64,000 nucleotides of DNA from Roseovarius marisflavi (GCF_900142625.1 NZ_FRBN01000008.1:62001-126000); one strand, 5' to 3'. Shown: positions 9,799 through 19,603, numbered from the stretch's first letter. Program-made: numbers and translations. The notes: generated from the letters alone by a model not told the origin.

Positions 9799-11847
9799 TT
9801 ACGAGCGCCGCCGCCTGCGCCGTCCGCCGTCGCCCTCGCCATCCTCGCCACGCGTGTTGAAACTCGGGTTCGGCAGGGTGACGATCTTGGCCAACTCCGG
9901 GAACGGATCGGTCTTGTGCGGGATCGCATTGGCGGCCACGAAATGCTCCTGAAACTTCGGCTCGATCGCGGTTTCGACCTTGGTGATCTCCCCGACCACC
10001 CGCTCGATCTCGGCGCGCGCGGCGACATTGCAAAGCGCGATCCGCGCCCCGGTGCCCGCCGCATTGCCCGCACTGGTGACCTTGTCCAGCGGCACATCGG
10101 GGATCATGCCAAGAACCATCGCATGTTTGCTGCTGATATGAGCGCCAAACGCCCCGGCCAGCACGACGCGATCGACCTTGTCGACCCCGCGTTCATCCAT
10201 CAACAGGCGCGCGCCGGCATAAAGCGCCGATTTCGCAAGCTGAATGGCGCGGATATCGCCTTGGGTCACGGTGATGCGCGGCCCGCCCTGATCGGTGGCG
10301 TCACAGATAAGATAGGCATGGGTGCGGCCCTCGGCGATCATCCGGTCCGTGCCTGCCGCCTCGGCCGAACCGATAAGCCCGCTTTCGTCGAGCAAGCCGG
10401 CCATGCGCAACTCCGCCACCGCTTCGATGATGCCAGAGCCACAAATGCCGGTAATGCCGCTACCCTCGGTGGCCGAATCAAAGCCGTCTTCGTCTGACCA
10501 AAGATCGCTTCCGATCACGCGAAACCGCGGCTCCTTGGTGACCGGATCAATCCGGATGGCGTCAATCGCGCCGGGGGCGGCGCGCTGTCCGCTTGAAATC
10601 TGCGCGCCCTCGAACGCCGGGCCGGTGGGCGAAGAACAGGCCAGCACGCGTGTCTTGTCGCCAAGCAGGATCTCGGCATTGGTGCCCACATCGACAATAA
10701 GCACCAGATCCTCGGATTTGCCGGGCTCTTCGCTCAGCGCCACGGCGGCGGCATCGGCCCCCACATGCCCCGCAATACACGGCAGGATATAGACCCGCGC
10801 ACGCGGATTGATCACGCCAAGATCAAGCTCTCTGGCATCCATCGACAGGCTGCCCGATGTCGCAAGAGCAAACGGCGCCTGTCCAAGTTCGACCGGATCA
10901 ATCCCAAGCAAAAGGTGGTGCATGACGGGATTGCAGACGAACACCGTCTCGACGATCAACGCCGGGGCAATACCCGCCTCCCTGGCGATTTCCTCGGCCA
11001 AGGTGTTCAGCGCATCGCGCACCGAGGCGGTCATTTCCTTGTCGCCGCCGGGGTTCATCATCGCATAGCTGACCCGGCTCATCAGGTCTTCGCCAAAGCG
11101 GATCTGCGGGTTCATGATGCCCGAACTTGCCACCACTTCGCCGGTTTCAAGATTGGTCAGATGCGCCGCAACCGTGGTCGAGCCAAGATCGATGGCAAGC
11201 CCATAAAGCCCGCCTTCATGCAGGCCCGGCCATATCTCAAGCACCCGCGCCGATGTGTCATTGTGCGATTTGTGAAGCGCCACTGTCACCTGATACTTGC
11301 CCTTGCGCAGCACCGGCTGAAGCTTGGACAGCAGGCTAAGGTCGGCGTGAATTTCGGGGATTTCCCATTGCTCGCGCAGCGCCCGCGCCAGCCGTTCCAG
11401 ATCGCCGGTCGGCTCGTGCATATCGGCCTCGTCGACCTCGACGAAGTATAGCTTGGTTGCCGGGTCCATCTCGATCACCCGGGCCGAGGCGGCTTTGCGT
11501 ACCACCTGTTTGTGAACCTGGCTTTCGGGCGGCACGTCGATCACCACATCGCCCATGATCTGTGCCTGACAGCCAAGGCGACGACCGGCCTTGAGGCCAC
11601 GCTTGTCCTGATACCGCTGCTCGACACTGTTCCAGTCCGACAGCGCCCCATCCTGCACCGTCACGCCATGCTTGGAAAACTCGCCATAGCCCGGCGTGAT
11701 CTGGCATTTCGAACAAATCCCGCGCCCGCCGCAGACAGAATCAAGGTCAACGCCCAATTGCCGCGCTGCCGTCAAGACCGGCGTTCCCTTTGGGAACCGC
11801 CCGCGCTTGCCCGAGGGGGTAAAAACGACAAGGGGATCATTCGACAT
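9799..11847 (-). CDS. 2Fe-2S / ASKHA-domain protein, reductive activator of corrinoid enzymes (RACE family, DUF4445)
   Basis: About 682 residues. An N-terminal plant-type ferredoxin domain has Cys39-x5-Cys45-x2-Cys48 and a distal Cys93. A middle linker leads to a large C-terminal ASKHA ATPase-like domain (LAIDLGSTTVAAHLTNLETG; later GSGITGICGSGIIEAVAEL and LAGAFGAHIS). Characterised relatives use ATP to drive reduction of inactive cob(II)amide in corrinoid methyltransferases. No corrinoid protein or methyltransferase lies beside it in the visible region. The C terminus is unusual: a Gly/Asp linker then GGRRRRRRS. The start was chosen because AGGA sits eight bases before this ATG; an ATG six codons upstream is possible. 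Confidence 0.8.
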   Translation of the reverse strand: MSNDPLVVFTPSGKRGRFPKGTPVLTAARQLGVDLDSVCGGRGICSKCQITPGYGEFSKHGVTVQDGALSDWNSVEQRYQDKRGLKAGRRLGCQAQIMGDVVIDVPPESQVHKQVVRKAASARVIEMDPATKLYFVEVDEADMHEPTGDLERLARALREQWEIPEIHADLSLLSKLQPVLRKGKYQVTVALHKSHNDTSARVLEIWPGLHEGGLYGLAIDLGSTTVAAHLTNLETGEVVASSGIMNPQIRFGEDLMSRVSYAMMNPGGDKEMTASVRDALNTLAEEIAREAGIAPALIVETVFVCNPVMHHLLLGIDPVELGQAPFALATSGSLSMDARELDLGVINPRARVYILPCIAGHVGADAAAVALSEEPGKSEDLVLIVDVGTNAEILLGDKTRVLACSSPTGPAFEGAQISSGQRAAPGAIDAIRIDPVTKEPRFRVIGSDLWSDEDGFDSATEGSGITGICGSGIIEAVAELRMAGLLDESGLIGSAEAAGTDRMIAEGRTHAYLICDATDQGGPRITVTQGDIRAIQLAKSALYAGARLLMDERGVDKVDRVVLAGAFGAHISSKHAMVLGMIPDVPLDKVTSAGNAAGTGARIALCNVAARAEIERVVGEITKVETAIEPKFQEHFVAANAIPHKTDPFPELAKIVTLPNPSFNTRGEDGEGDGGRRRRRRS

Positions 11848-11966
11848 TTGGAGAATCCTGTTCATTGGCCTGCGTCATGCGGCCTGAACATAAGCCATTC
11901 GCGCGCCGCGAACAGCCCGCAACCGTCAGAAAATATCCCCTTGGCGGCATCCCATGCCCCCGGCGC

Positions 11967-12662
11967 CTAACGCCATGGAATTTCCCAGCCAAAAAGCCAG
12001 ATCGCCAGCGGCACCGGCGCCGTTGCAAGCGCGATCGTCAGAACAGTGGCTGGCACCCGGAAAAGCCCAGACACGCCCGCCAAAAGCGCAATCCCGCCGC
12101 CGCCGCCAATCACTGAATTGCCCGGAATATTGATCAATATCGCAAGCCCCAGATAGCGAAACCGAAGCACATAAGGGCCAAACCGCGTCGGCAGCTGCGA
12201 TTGCAGGAAAACCACCCGCCCCTTGGGCGGCAGATCCTCGAACCGCTTGAGCAACCGACAAGCCCCAGTCAAATGCAGATCCAGAAACACCCGGTGCAAC
12301 CACCGATAAGGCACCTTGCACCCCGCCATATAGGCAAGCGAAAGGCCAAGAGTGGTGGCTATCCACACCATCGGCGCCACGCTCGGCCCGCTGAGCGCCA
12401 GAACCGAAAGGCCGATCTCGACCCCTGGCACAAAGGGAATGGCAATCATCAGCGCATAGAGAAACAACACTGCAAGCGTGAGGCCTGGCATCGCCCAGCT
12501 ATACTGACTTGCCGAAATCCATGCCTCTGCGCGGTTAAACACCTCATGCAATGCGATCACCACCACAACAACCACAAGCAGGCGCACAAGCGTGCGCATG
12601 AGGCCCAGTTTGACCGGGGGAGGCTCAGGCATCACTTTTCGGGAAGGGGGGTGTTCATCCAT
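11967..12662 (-). CDS. Membrane protein, TVP38/VTT-like
   Basis: A 231-residue polytopic membrane protein with about five hydrophobic segments, a proline-rich cytoplasmic N terminus and a re-entrant-like stretch (IPFVPGVEIGLSVLALSG) that resembles TVP38/DedA (VTT) proteins. A second feature is the glycine run GNSVIGGGGGIALLAG. Family assignment is tentative. VTT proteins are linked to lipid scrambling and membrane homeostasis. No operon partner is evident. Confidence 0.55.
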   Translation of the reverse strand: MDEHPPSRKVMPEPPPVKLGLMRTLVRLLVVVVVVIALHEVFNRAEAWISASQYSWAMPGLTLAVLFLYALMIAIPFVPGVEIGLSVLALSGPSVAPMVWIATTLGLSLAYMAGCKVPYRWLHRVFLDLHLTGACRLLKRFEDLPPKGRVVFLQSQLPTRFGPYVLRFRYLGLAILINIPGNSVIGGGGGIALLAGVSGLFRVPATVLTIALATAPVPLAIWLFGWEIPWR

Positions 12663-12714
12663 GACCCAACTCTAGGCGCATTGCCCCGGCTTGACCAAGT
12701 AAATCACAAGGCGA

Positions 12715-13863
12715 TCACGGTCTTTTCAACCAATCGAGAACCGCCTGCCGATCGCCATCCAGCTCGGGCGCCGGTGCGCGAGTCTTGGGATCATTCAAGC
12801 CGCTGATCTTGATCGGATTTCCGGCAGTCACGAAGGCCGGTTTTCCAGCGTGATCCAACACGTCAACGACCATGTTGCGCGCGAGGATCTGCGGGTCCTG
12901 CAACACCTCGGTCAGGTTCTGGATCGGCCCAGTCGGCACGCCCGCCGCCTCCAGGGTCGCTATCCAATACGCCTTTGGCTCTCCCAGAGTGACCGCCTCG
13001 ATCAAGCGCTTCAAAAGACGGTTGTTGTCACAGCGCGCCGGATTGGTGGCAAAGCGCGGATCATCCGCCAAAGGCAGGCCGAGAACCTCGCACAACCGGG
13101 CAAAAAGCGCGTCATTGCCGGCCGCGATCACGAACAGACCGTCGGCGGCGTGAAAGGTTTCAAACGGGGTGATCGACGGATGCCGCGCGCCCGATGGCAC
13201 AGGCGGCGTGCCGGTGACCGTGGTCAGCGCAATCGCGTGCTCCAGGATGGCAAGCTGGCTGTCAAGCATCGCCACATCCACCTTGCGCCCAAGACCGGTA
13301 TTGGCGCGATCAATCACTGCCGCCAGCACACCCTGCGCCAGGAACATGCCCGCCACGATATCCCCGATAGAGGCGCCCACGCGCACCGGATCACGATCCT
13401 TCTCGCCGGTGATCGACATCACACCGCCACGCGCCTGCACGACCATGTCATAGGCCGGGCGCAGCGCATCCGGGCCGGTATGTCCAAACCCGCTGACCGC
13501 GCCATAAATCAAACGCGGGAACCGCTCATGCAGCGCCTCCCAGCCAAGCCCGAGCTTTTCCATCACGCCGGGGCGGTAATTCTCGAGCACAATATCGGCG
13601 CGCGCCAGAAGCTGGTCAAAAATCGCGCGATCTCCTTCGGCTTTCAGATCAAGCGCAATCGACTGCTTGCCATGATTGATGGCAGCAAAATAGGCACTCT
13701 GGCCACCCTTGAAGGGCGGAAAGCTGCGGGTGTCATCGCCAGTTTCGGGCCGCTCGACCTTGATCACCTGCGCCCCCAGGTCGGCGAGGGTCATGGACGC
13801 GAATGGCCCGGCAAGAACATGGGTCAGATCCAACACGATCAAATCCTGCAACGGTGCGCTCAT
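12715..13863 (-). CDS. CoA-transferase, family III (CaiB/BaiF)
   Basis: A 382-residue class III CoA-transferase. The N terminus (LIVLDLTHVLAGPFASMTLADLG) is the family's Rossmann-like CoA-binding region, and the catalytic aspartate is Asp139 in RPAYDMVVQA. These enzymes move CoA between carboxylic acids, for example succinyl-CoA to an organic acid. Substrate cannot be told from the sequence, and no dehydratase or dehydrogenase neighbour is present to hint at one. GGAGAG is upstream of the ATG. Confidence 0.88.
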   Translation of the reverse strand: MSAPLQDLIVLDLTHVLAGPFASMTLADLGAQVIKVERPETGDDTRSFPPFKGGQSAYFAAINHGKQSIALDLKAEGDRAIFDQLLARADIVLENYRPGVMEKLGLGWEALHERFPRLIYGAVSGFGHTGPDALRPAYDMVVQARGGVMSITGEKDRDPVRVGASIGDIVAGMFLAQGVLAAVIDRANTGLGRKVDVAMLDSQLAILEHAIALTTVTGTPPVPSGARHPSITPFETFHAADGLFVIAAGNDALFARLCEVLGLPLADDPRFATNPARCDNNRLLKRLIEAVTLGEPKAYWIATLEAAGVPTGPIQNLTEVLQDPQILARNMVVDVLDHAGKPAFVTAGNPIKISGLNDPKTRAPAPELDGDRQAVLDWLKRP

Positions 13864-13913
13864 CGGCGGCTCTCCTTCAACGATCGCTGACAGGGATCAA
13901 TCTCGCAGACCCC

Positions 13914-13954
13914 TCATCTTCTTCTTGGCAAAAATACTCTCGCCGAAGGCGGCC
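13914..13954. repeat. Dispersed intergenic repeat, copy 1
   Basis: Reads TTCTTCTTGGCAAAAATACT then CTCGCCGAAGGCGGC. It shares the TTCTT-n-CC/GC-AAAATA(C/T)-CC core and a trailing GC-rich hairpin with copies at 15401-15450 and 48446-48506. It lies between convergently ordered gene ends and is not coding. Confidence 0.6.
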
Positions 13955-13968
13955 TGACCTCGCCCCGC

Positions 13969-15315
13969 TCAATCGCGGCGGATATCGGCCCCAAGCCCGG
14001 CCATCAGATCCTCGAAGATCGGGAACGAGGTGGCGATCGGGCCGGCGTCATCGACGCTGACAGGGCTTTGCGTGGCCATGCCCATCACCATGAACGACAT
14101 GGCAATCCGGTGGTCAAGATGGCTGGCGCAGGTCTGGCCGCCGGGCACATTGCCGTGGCCAAGGCCGGTGACAATCCACCAATCGGGACCATCCTCAACC
14201 TCAACGCCGCCCGCGCGCAGGCCTGCGGCCATCGCCTCGATCCGGTCGCTTTCCTTGACGCGCAATTCCTTGACGCCGAGCATCACGGTCTTGCCTTGGG
14301 CAAAGCCGGCCACAACCGACAGGACCGGGTATTCGTCGATCATCGAGGCCGCCCGCGCGGGCGGCACCTCGATGCCCTTGAGGTCGGGCGAAAAGCGCGC
14401 GCGCAGATCGGCGACGGGCTCGCCGCCCTCTTCGCGGGGGTTTTCATAGCTAAGGTCAGCCCCCATCTCGCGCAGCGTGGTAAAGAGGCCCGCGCGCGTC
14501 GGGTTAAGGCCGATATTGGGCACAAGCACATCCGAGCCGGGCGTGATGATCGCCGCACAGACCGGAAAGGCCGCCGAGCTTGGGTCGCGCGGCACCACGA
14601 TGGTCTGGGGGATCAATTCGGGCTGGCCGGTCAGGGTGATGACGCGACCTTCGTCCGTCTCTTGCGTGACGATCTCGGCCCCGAACCCGGCCAGCATCCG
14701 CTCTGTGTGGTCGCGGGTTGCCTCCTGTTCGATCACCACCGTCTGGCCCGGCGCATTGAGACCCGCAAAAAGCACAGCCGATTTTACCTGCGCCGAGGGC
14801 ACCGGCACGGTATAGCGCACCGGCACCGGATTGGCCGCGCCGACAATCGTCATCGGAAGCCGCCCGCCCGTGCGCCCGACCGCCTGCGCGCCGAACAGCG
14901 CCAGCGGATCGGTGACCCGCGCCATCGGGCGTTTGTTGAGGCTGGCATCGCCGGTAAAGGTGGCCGTGATCGGACAGGTCGCCATCGCGCCCATAATCAG
15001 GCGCACGCCGGTGCCGGAATTGCCGCAATCAATCACATTTTCAGGTTCGCAGAACCCGCCGACACCAACGCCGTGCACATGCCATGTTCCGGCCTCGTCG
15101 CGGGTGACTTCGGCACCAAAGGCGCGCATCGCGCGGGCCGTGTCGAGCACATCCTCGCCTTCCAGCAGACCCGTGATCACGGTTTCGCCGACCGCCAGAG
15201 CGCCAAGGATAAGCGAGCGGTGCGAGATGGATTTGTCACCGGGCACATCCGCCTGACCGCTTAACGGCCCGGATTTGTGCGATGTCATACGAATGGGGGT
15301 GGCGTGGCCAAACAT
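13969..15315 (-). CDS. aroA: 3-phosphoshikimate 1-carboxyvinyltransferase (EPSP synthase, class II type)
   Basis: Sixth step of the shikimate pathway: joins shikimate-3-phosphate and phosphoenolpyruvate. About 448 residues, typical of the class II enzymes of alphaproteobacteria. The class II hallmarks are visible: GDKSISHR at about residues 26-33, SAQVK and NPTR. The glyphosate-contact loop reads GNSGTGVR, so the position that is Ala in the tolerant CP4 enzyme is Gly here. Start chosen at MFGHATP because AGAGG lies eight bases upstream; a 15-codon longer frame has no support. Confidence 0.93.
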   Translation of the reverse strand: MFGHATPIRMTSHKSGPLSGQADVPGDKSISHRSLILGALAVGETVITGLLEGEDVLDTARAMRAFGAEVTRDEAGTWHVHGVGVGGFCEPENVIDCGNSGTGVRLIMGAMATCPITATFTGDASLNKRPMARVTDPLALFGAQAVGRTGGRLPMTIVGAANPVPVRYTVPVPSAQVKSAVLFAGLNAPGQTVVIEQEATRDHTERMLAGFGAEIVTQETDEGRVITLTGQPELIPQTIVVPRDPSSAAFPVCAAIITPGSDVLVPNIGLNPTRAGLFTTLREMGADLSYENPREEGGEPVADLRARFSPDLKGIEVPPARAASMIDEYPVLSVVAGFAQGKTVMLGVKELRVKESDRIEAMAAGLRAGGVEVEDGPDWWIVTGLGHGNVPGGQTCASHLDHRIAMSFMVMGMATQSPVSVDDAGPIATSFPIFEDLMAGLGADIRRD

Positions 15316-15400
15316 GGGTGTGCCTCTTGGAAACGTTGGGTTAAGCGCCTGATAGCGCAATCACGGCCCGGCGTCCATGACCCGTGAGCGCCGCGGTTTC

Positions 15401-15450
15401 GGCCCGCCGAAGGGATGCCTCCGGCGGGAGTATTTAGGGAACGATGAAAG
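15401..15450. repeat. Dispersed intergenic repeat, copy 2 (inverted relative to copy 1)
   Basis: In reverse complement it reads CTTTCATCGTTCCCTAAATA followed by CTCCCGCCGGAGGCATCCCTTCGGCGGG, which forms a CCGCCG/CGGCGG stem. It matches the core of copies 1 and 3. It sits between the RidA gene end and the aroA start. Confidence 0.6.
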
Positions 15451-15470
15451 TTACGCCCCCCCCCGTAGGC

Positions 15471-15821
15471 TCAGGCCTGCGCGGCGATGATGATGAATTC
15501 AACCTTGTAGTCGGGGGTGGCCAGCTTGGCCTCGCCACAGGCGCGGGCGGGGGCGTGGCCGGGGGCAACCCAGGCATCCCAGACCGAATTCATCTCGGCG
15601 AAATCAGCCATATCCGCCAGCCAGACAACCGCCTGCAGGATGCGGGTCTTGTCGGATCCGGCCTCGGCCAGAAGGGCATCGATCTTTTCAAGGCAGGTCC
15701 TGGTCTGATCGACCACATTGTCGCCAGCGGTGCCGACCTGTCCGGCAAGGTAGACGGTGCCGTTGTGGGTGACGATCTGGCTCATGCGGTCGCCGGTGTG
15801 GTGGCGGGTGATATCGCTCAT
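15471..15821 (-). CDS. RidA/YjgF/Rid family protein
   Basis: A 116-residue Rid protein. These trimeric proteins hydrolyse reactive enamines/imines from PLP enzymes; the catalytic Arg is present as Arg93 in PARACGEAKL. Start chosen at MSDITRHH, with AAAGGA upstream; the 16-residue N-terminal extension in the longer frame is not family-like. Because several Rid subfamilies lack deaminase activity, the exact role is open. Neighbours on both sides do not suggest an amino-acid pathway. Confidence 0.87.
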   Translation of the reverse strand: MSDITRHHTGDRMSQIVTHNGTVYLAGQVGTAGDNVVDQTRTCLEKIDALLAEAGSDKTRILQAVVWLADMADFAEMNSVWDAWVAPGHAPARACGEAKLATPDYKVEFIIIAAQA

Positions 15822-15913
15822 GGGGCGGTCCTTTCGGTTGGTGTGCTTTGCCCTTTCTAGGCAGGCCACCCGGCCCGCGCCACAGGAAAACGACGCAAGG
15901 CCGCGCTATTGCG

Positions 15914-16396
15914 CTAGTTCCACCACCGCGGGCGGTCGTGGCGCGCCATCCAGCCGCCGATGCTGAAGTGATCCCGCCGGATCAGCAGCAGCAAGGCAAT
16001 GAAGGCGCCAAGCACCGCGAGGTCAATCACCTGGTTGCGATTGATGGGAAAGCCGCGGTCATTGATCGCGAAGGGATCAAAGAACCCTTCCCAGCGGCGC
16101 AGCACCGTGAACAGGTGCATGATCAGCAGGCTTGCGTAAGAGAAATACCGCAGCACGCCAAATGCCACCAACAAGCACAGCGCGATCTGAACCCCGCCGC
16201 CTACATGAACCTGCGTCAGGCTGACATCGACACCGTCAAAATGCCGCGCAAGGTTCTGGTATTGCTTGGGCGTGATGATCTTATGCGCCGCCCAGAGAAA
16301 AATGAACCACGCCAGCCCAAGCCGAAGGATAAGCAGGGCAAGCGCGTCCAGTTTGTCTTGCGGCGATAAAATGGCCTTTGGGTCCACGACGATCAC
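15914..16396 (-). CDS. Small polytopic membrane protein, DoxX-like
   Basis: A 160-residue protein with four hydrophobic segments (about 20-36, 65-82, 86-100 and 124-141). The start region (LALLILRLGLAWFIFLWAAHK) resembles DoxX-type membrane proteins, but the match is by impression only. A long cytoplasmic or periplasmic loop (HLFTVLRRWEGFFDPFAINDRGFPINRNQ) is rich in aromatic and charged residues. No function assigned. It is followed downstream, on the same strand, by RidA. Confidence 0.5.
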   Translation of the reverse strand: MIVVDPKAILSPQDKLDALALLILRLGLAWFIFLWAAHKIITPKQYQNLARHFDGVDVSLTQVHVGGGVQIALCLLVAFGVLRYFSYASLLIMHLFTVLRRWEGFFDPFAINDRGFPINRNQVIDLAVLGAFIALLLLIRRDHFSIGGWMARHDRPRWWN

Positions 16397-16536
16397 TCTC
16401 TTGATATCTGCGCTATGCTGCCCTCAGCCCTATCGAGGCCACGCGATACAAGCAAATCACAGCTTGGCGAGAGAGTGCTTCATTCGCGCATCTCGTGATC
16501 CAGCCGGGTGACCCTTTGGCACCGCCCTCGGCGGCC

Positions 16537-18513
16537 CTAGGCAAGGCCAAGAAGTCGTTTCTTGTTATGCGCCCACTTCATGATCGTCATATCGAAGGTC
16601 AGCGCCATCAAGGATACACAAATCCCCAGAACGAAGTTTTTACCAAGATCAGTTCCGGCCAGAGTGCGCTGCAATTCCTGCCCAAGATCTTGCGTGCCGA
16701 TGAACGCGGCAATGATTACCATGAAAAAGGCAAACATGATTGCCTGGTTGAACCCAACTGCCATTGTCGGCAAGGCAAGCGGCAATTGCACATTCCAGAG
16801 CTTTTGAATGCGGGTGGCGCCGGCCATATCCGAAGCCTCGGTCATTTCCTCAGGGACCGAGCGAAGCCCCTCAATCGTATAGCGAATAAGCGGCACCATC
16901 GCAAAGATCAGGATCGAGAAAATCACAGCAACGTCAGTGATCCCAAACAACATGATTGCAGGGATAAGGTAAACAAAGCTGGGGAATGTCTGCGCCGTAT
17001 CACAGACCAGCAGAATGCGGGTTGCCCATTTCTCTTTTCGGGCCGCGATGATCCCGATCGGCAGACCGATCAACGCCGCAAGCGTTACAGCCGAAACAAC
17101 CGAGTAAAGTGTGATGATCGCCCGATCCCACCATCCCGAAAGCGCGACAAACGAAAAGAAGACGACAGCGTAAATCGCTTCTCTGCGCCCCGCCAGTGCC
17201 GCCGCGAAAGCGGCTACCAGAAGGATGAATGCAGGCGTCGGAATAGACAGCATGAAATTTCGGAACGGGATCAGCACCTGCACATTCAGGAAAGCGCGCA
17301 GAAACCCAGTCGTTGCTTTCACCCACTCAATGTTGAGGAACGCCTTGATCAAGGTGTCGAGTTCCTTGCCCTGGCTAAAGTCCTGGCCCCGCCCAATTTC
17401 GGCAAAAAGAGGGACTACCATTGAAATCAACGTAAGCCCCCCGAAAAGGGAGGCGCCAACAATCAGCATCTGGTGCCGCCTCCAAAAGGGCGTTCCGCGT
17501 TCAAAATGCTCGGGCTGTTTGACAACCCAGGCCTTTGACATTCGATCAAGCATCACAGCAAGCAACACGATCGTCACGCCGATCTCGAACGAACGCCCCA
17601 GCTTGAAGCTGCCCATCATCGCCAACAGTTTCGCACCCAACCCGGGCATCCCGATGAAGGCCGTCAGAACGACCATCGCAAGGCAAAGCATGATTACCTG
17701 ATTAACCCCGACAAGAATCTCGGTTCGGGCCGAAGGGATATAGACGTGACGCAGCATCTGGAATCTGGTGCAGCCGCTCATCTTGCCGGCCTCGACGACT
17801 TCGGGCGACACCTTTTTGAGACCGAGGGAGGTCATCAAAATCATCGGGGGTATGGCATAGATGGTCGTCGCGACCGCTCCTGCCGTTGGGCCCACCTTAA
17901 AGAAGATCACTGCCGGCAAAAGATACGTAAAGAAAGGGAGTGTCTGCAGCACAGACAAAACAGGTTTGACCACCCGGTCGACCCAGGCATATTTCCATGC
18001 GGCGATACCGAGGGACAAGCCGATGACAAAGGCAAGCGGCGCCGCGATTGCCAGCACCGACACGGTTTGCATCGTAATTTTCCATTGCCCGATCAGGGCC
18101 GTCCAGACCATTGTGCCGCCGCCTAAAAGCGCCAATTTCCAGCCACCGAGATAATAACCGATCACGGCGATCACAGCAGCCAGCGCAGTCCAAGGGATCG
18201 GTCCAAGATTCGGGAAACGGCGTTTGCCAAAGAAAAGGTTACCGGAAACGTCCAGCAACCATTCAAGGCCTTCTGTCAAAAATCGGGTGAGCGCCAGAAG
18301 CCCGAGATCATCCTTGATGAACGTGAAAGCGGCGTCCAGCCATTGGGCGAAATTCGGGATCACAGCTTCGGGCAGCCGATGCAGCCAGCCCGGAAGTAGG
18401 CCGGAATACTGCAGAGCCGTCAGGACGATGGCGATACCAACGAGAGCCGCCGCATTTTGACCGTTTCTAAAGGAACGGCGCTCGGTTGGCAAAGTTGTCG
18501 CTTCGGCGCTCAT
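16537..18513 (-). CDS. tmoW: TMAO ABC transporter permease, fused two-domain (TmoW)
   Basis: A 658-residue inner-membrane protein carrying two glycine-betaine-type permease domains in tandem. Each half has an EAA coupling loop: EAGKMSGCTRFQMLRHVYIP in the first and EASDMAGATRIQKLWNVQLP in the second. The fused arrangement matches the TmoW permease of the trimethylamine N-oxide importer of roseobacters. It overlaps the tmoV stop codon by ATGA, so it is translationally coupled. Context (tmoX, tmoV, tdm, tmm in the same island) is the main ground for TMAO rather than betaine or choline as substrate. Confidence 0.87.
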   Translation of the reverse strand: MSAEATTLPTERRSFRNGQNAAALVGIAIVLTALQYSGLLPGWLHRLPEAVIPNFAQWLDAAFTFIKDDLGLLALTRFLTEGLEWLLDVSGNLFFGKRRFPNLGPIPWTALAAVIAVIGYYLGGWKLALLGGGTMVWTALIGQWKITMQTVSVLAIAAPLAFVIGLSLGIAAWKYAWVDRVVKPVLSVLQTLPFFTYLLPAVIFFKVGPTAGAVATTIYAIPPMILMTSLGLKKVSPEVVEAGKMSGCTRFQMLRHVYIPSARTEILVGVNQVIMLCLAMVVLTAFIGMPGLGAKLLAMMGSFKLGRSFEIGVTIVLLAVMLDRMSKAWVVKQPEHFERGTPFWRRHQMLIVGASLFGGLTLISMVVPLFAEIGRGQDFSQGKELDTLIKAFLNIEWVKATTGFLRAFLNVQVLIPFRNFMLSIPTPAFILLVAAFAAALAGRREAIYAVVFFSFVALSGWWDRAIITLYSVVSAVTLAALIGLPIGIIAARKEKWATRILLVCDTAQTFPSFVYLIPAIMLFGITDVAVIFSILIFAMVPLIRYTIEGLRSVPEEMTEASDMAGATRIQKLWNVQLPLALPTMAVGFNQAIMFAFFMVIIAAFIGTQDLGQELQRTLAGTDLGKNFVLGICVSLMALTFDMTIMKWAHNKKRLLGLA

Positions 18514-19532
18514 GTCTCTGACCCGAGCAAGATATCAAGGGCGTCCTTGCGTGGCATGGCACCGATGATGATTTCGTTCTGCATTACCGGGATCATATCG
18601 CGCGCATCGTTTACCAGCATGCGGGCCATGTCGTGCACGGTTGCCGAAGCATCAACGGGGGTGCCTTCGCCGGTTTCGTTCGCCAGTGCCAGAACGCCCG
18701 CGTGGACAACGCGGGCTTTGTCGACGTCTTCGGTGAATTTACGGACATAATCCGTCGCTGGATGCTGCACGATCCGGTCGGGCGTGTCGCATTGCTCGAC
18801 GGCGCCGTCCTTCATGATGGCAATACGATCGGCAAGGCGAAGCGCCTCGTCAAAGTCGTGTGTGATGAAAACAATCGTCTTGTTGAGCAATTTCTGGAGA
18901 CGCAAAAATTCGTTTTGCATTTCCTTGCGGATCAACGGATCCAGCGCGCTGAATGGCTCATCCAGGAACCAGATATCCGGTTCAATCGCGAGACTGCGGG
19001 CGATGCCGACACGCTGTTGCTGGCCCCCGGAAAGTTCGCGCGGGAAATAATCTTCGCGGCCTTCAAGGCCGACAAGTTTCACAACCTCAAGCGCACGTTC
19101 GCGCCGGGTGTGCTTGTCCTGGCCACGCATTTCTAGCGGAAAGGCTATGTTTTCCAGAACACTGCGATGCGGCAACAAGCCAAAGGATTGAAACACCATG
19201 CCCATTTTGGACCTGCGCAATTCAATCAAATCCTTTTCTGCCAAGGACATGATGTCCTGCCCTTCGACGGAAATTGTCCCGCCGGTGATGTCGTGCAGCC
19301 GCGAGAAACACCTTACCAGAGTGGATTTTCCCGAGCCGGACAGGCCCATTATCACCAGCATCTCGCCTTTGTGGACATCAATGGACACGTCTTTTACGCC
19401 AGCGATGTATCCAGCGGCGCGGATCTCATCAAAAGTCATCCCGGCGGGCATGGATTTCAGGAACCCCTTGGGATCAGGGCCGAAAATCTTCCAGACATTC
19501 TTACACGAAATAACGGGCGTATCGGCTGGCAT
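18510..19532 (-). CDS. tmoV: TMAO ABC transporter ATP-binding protein (TmoV)
   Basis: A 340-residue ATPase of the ProV/OpuAA class. Walker A GLSGSGKST is at residues 63-71, LSGGQ at 167-171 and Walker B IWFLDE at about 187-192. The insertion before Walker A (FLKSMPAGMTFDEIRAAG) and the C-terminal CBS-like tail after residue 260 are typical of quaternary-amine importers. It overlaps tmoW by four bases and follows tmoX after a stable hairpin. Confidence 0.88.
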   Translation of the reverse strand: MPADTPVISCKNVWKIFGPDPKGFLKSMPAGMTFDEIRAAGYIAGVKDVSIDVHKGEMLVIMGLSGSGKSTLVRCFSRLHDITGGTISVEGQDIMSLAEKDLIELRRSKMGMVFQSFGLLPHRSVLENIAFPLEMRGQDKHTRRERALEVVKLVGLEGREDYFPRELSGGQQQRVGIARSLAIEPDIWFLDEPFSALDPLIRKEMQNEFLRLQKLLNKTIVFITHDFDEALRLADRIAIMKDGAVEQCDTPDRIVQHPATDYVRKFTEDVDKARVVHAGVLALANETGEGTPVDASATVHDMARMLVNDARDMIPVMQNEIIIGAMPRKDALDILLGSET

Positions 19533-19554
19533 GGCAATCCTTTCAGATGAATTC

Positions 19555-19578
19555 CCCCGCCCGGCGGGCCGGACGGGG
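19555..19578 (-). terminator. Strong hairpin between tmoX and tmoV
   Basis: On the transcript strand CCCCGTCCGG pairs with CCGGGCGGGG (ten pairs, one G-U wobble) around a four-base loop. There is no T-run, so it more likely protects the tmoX mRNA 3' end or causes partial termination than ends the operon. It keeps the binding protein in excess over the membrane parts. Confidence 0.65.
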
Positions 19579-19603
19579 TTTGGTCAAACATCCGAAGATG
19601 AGC

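Noticed and set aside
8092..10497. 800-codon open frame antisense to adenine deaminase and the corrinoid activator.
   Set aside because: It runs across two well-supported genes on the other strand, is rich in His/Arg/Gly as expected of antisense frames in this GC range, and has no family features.
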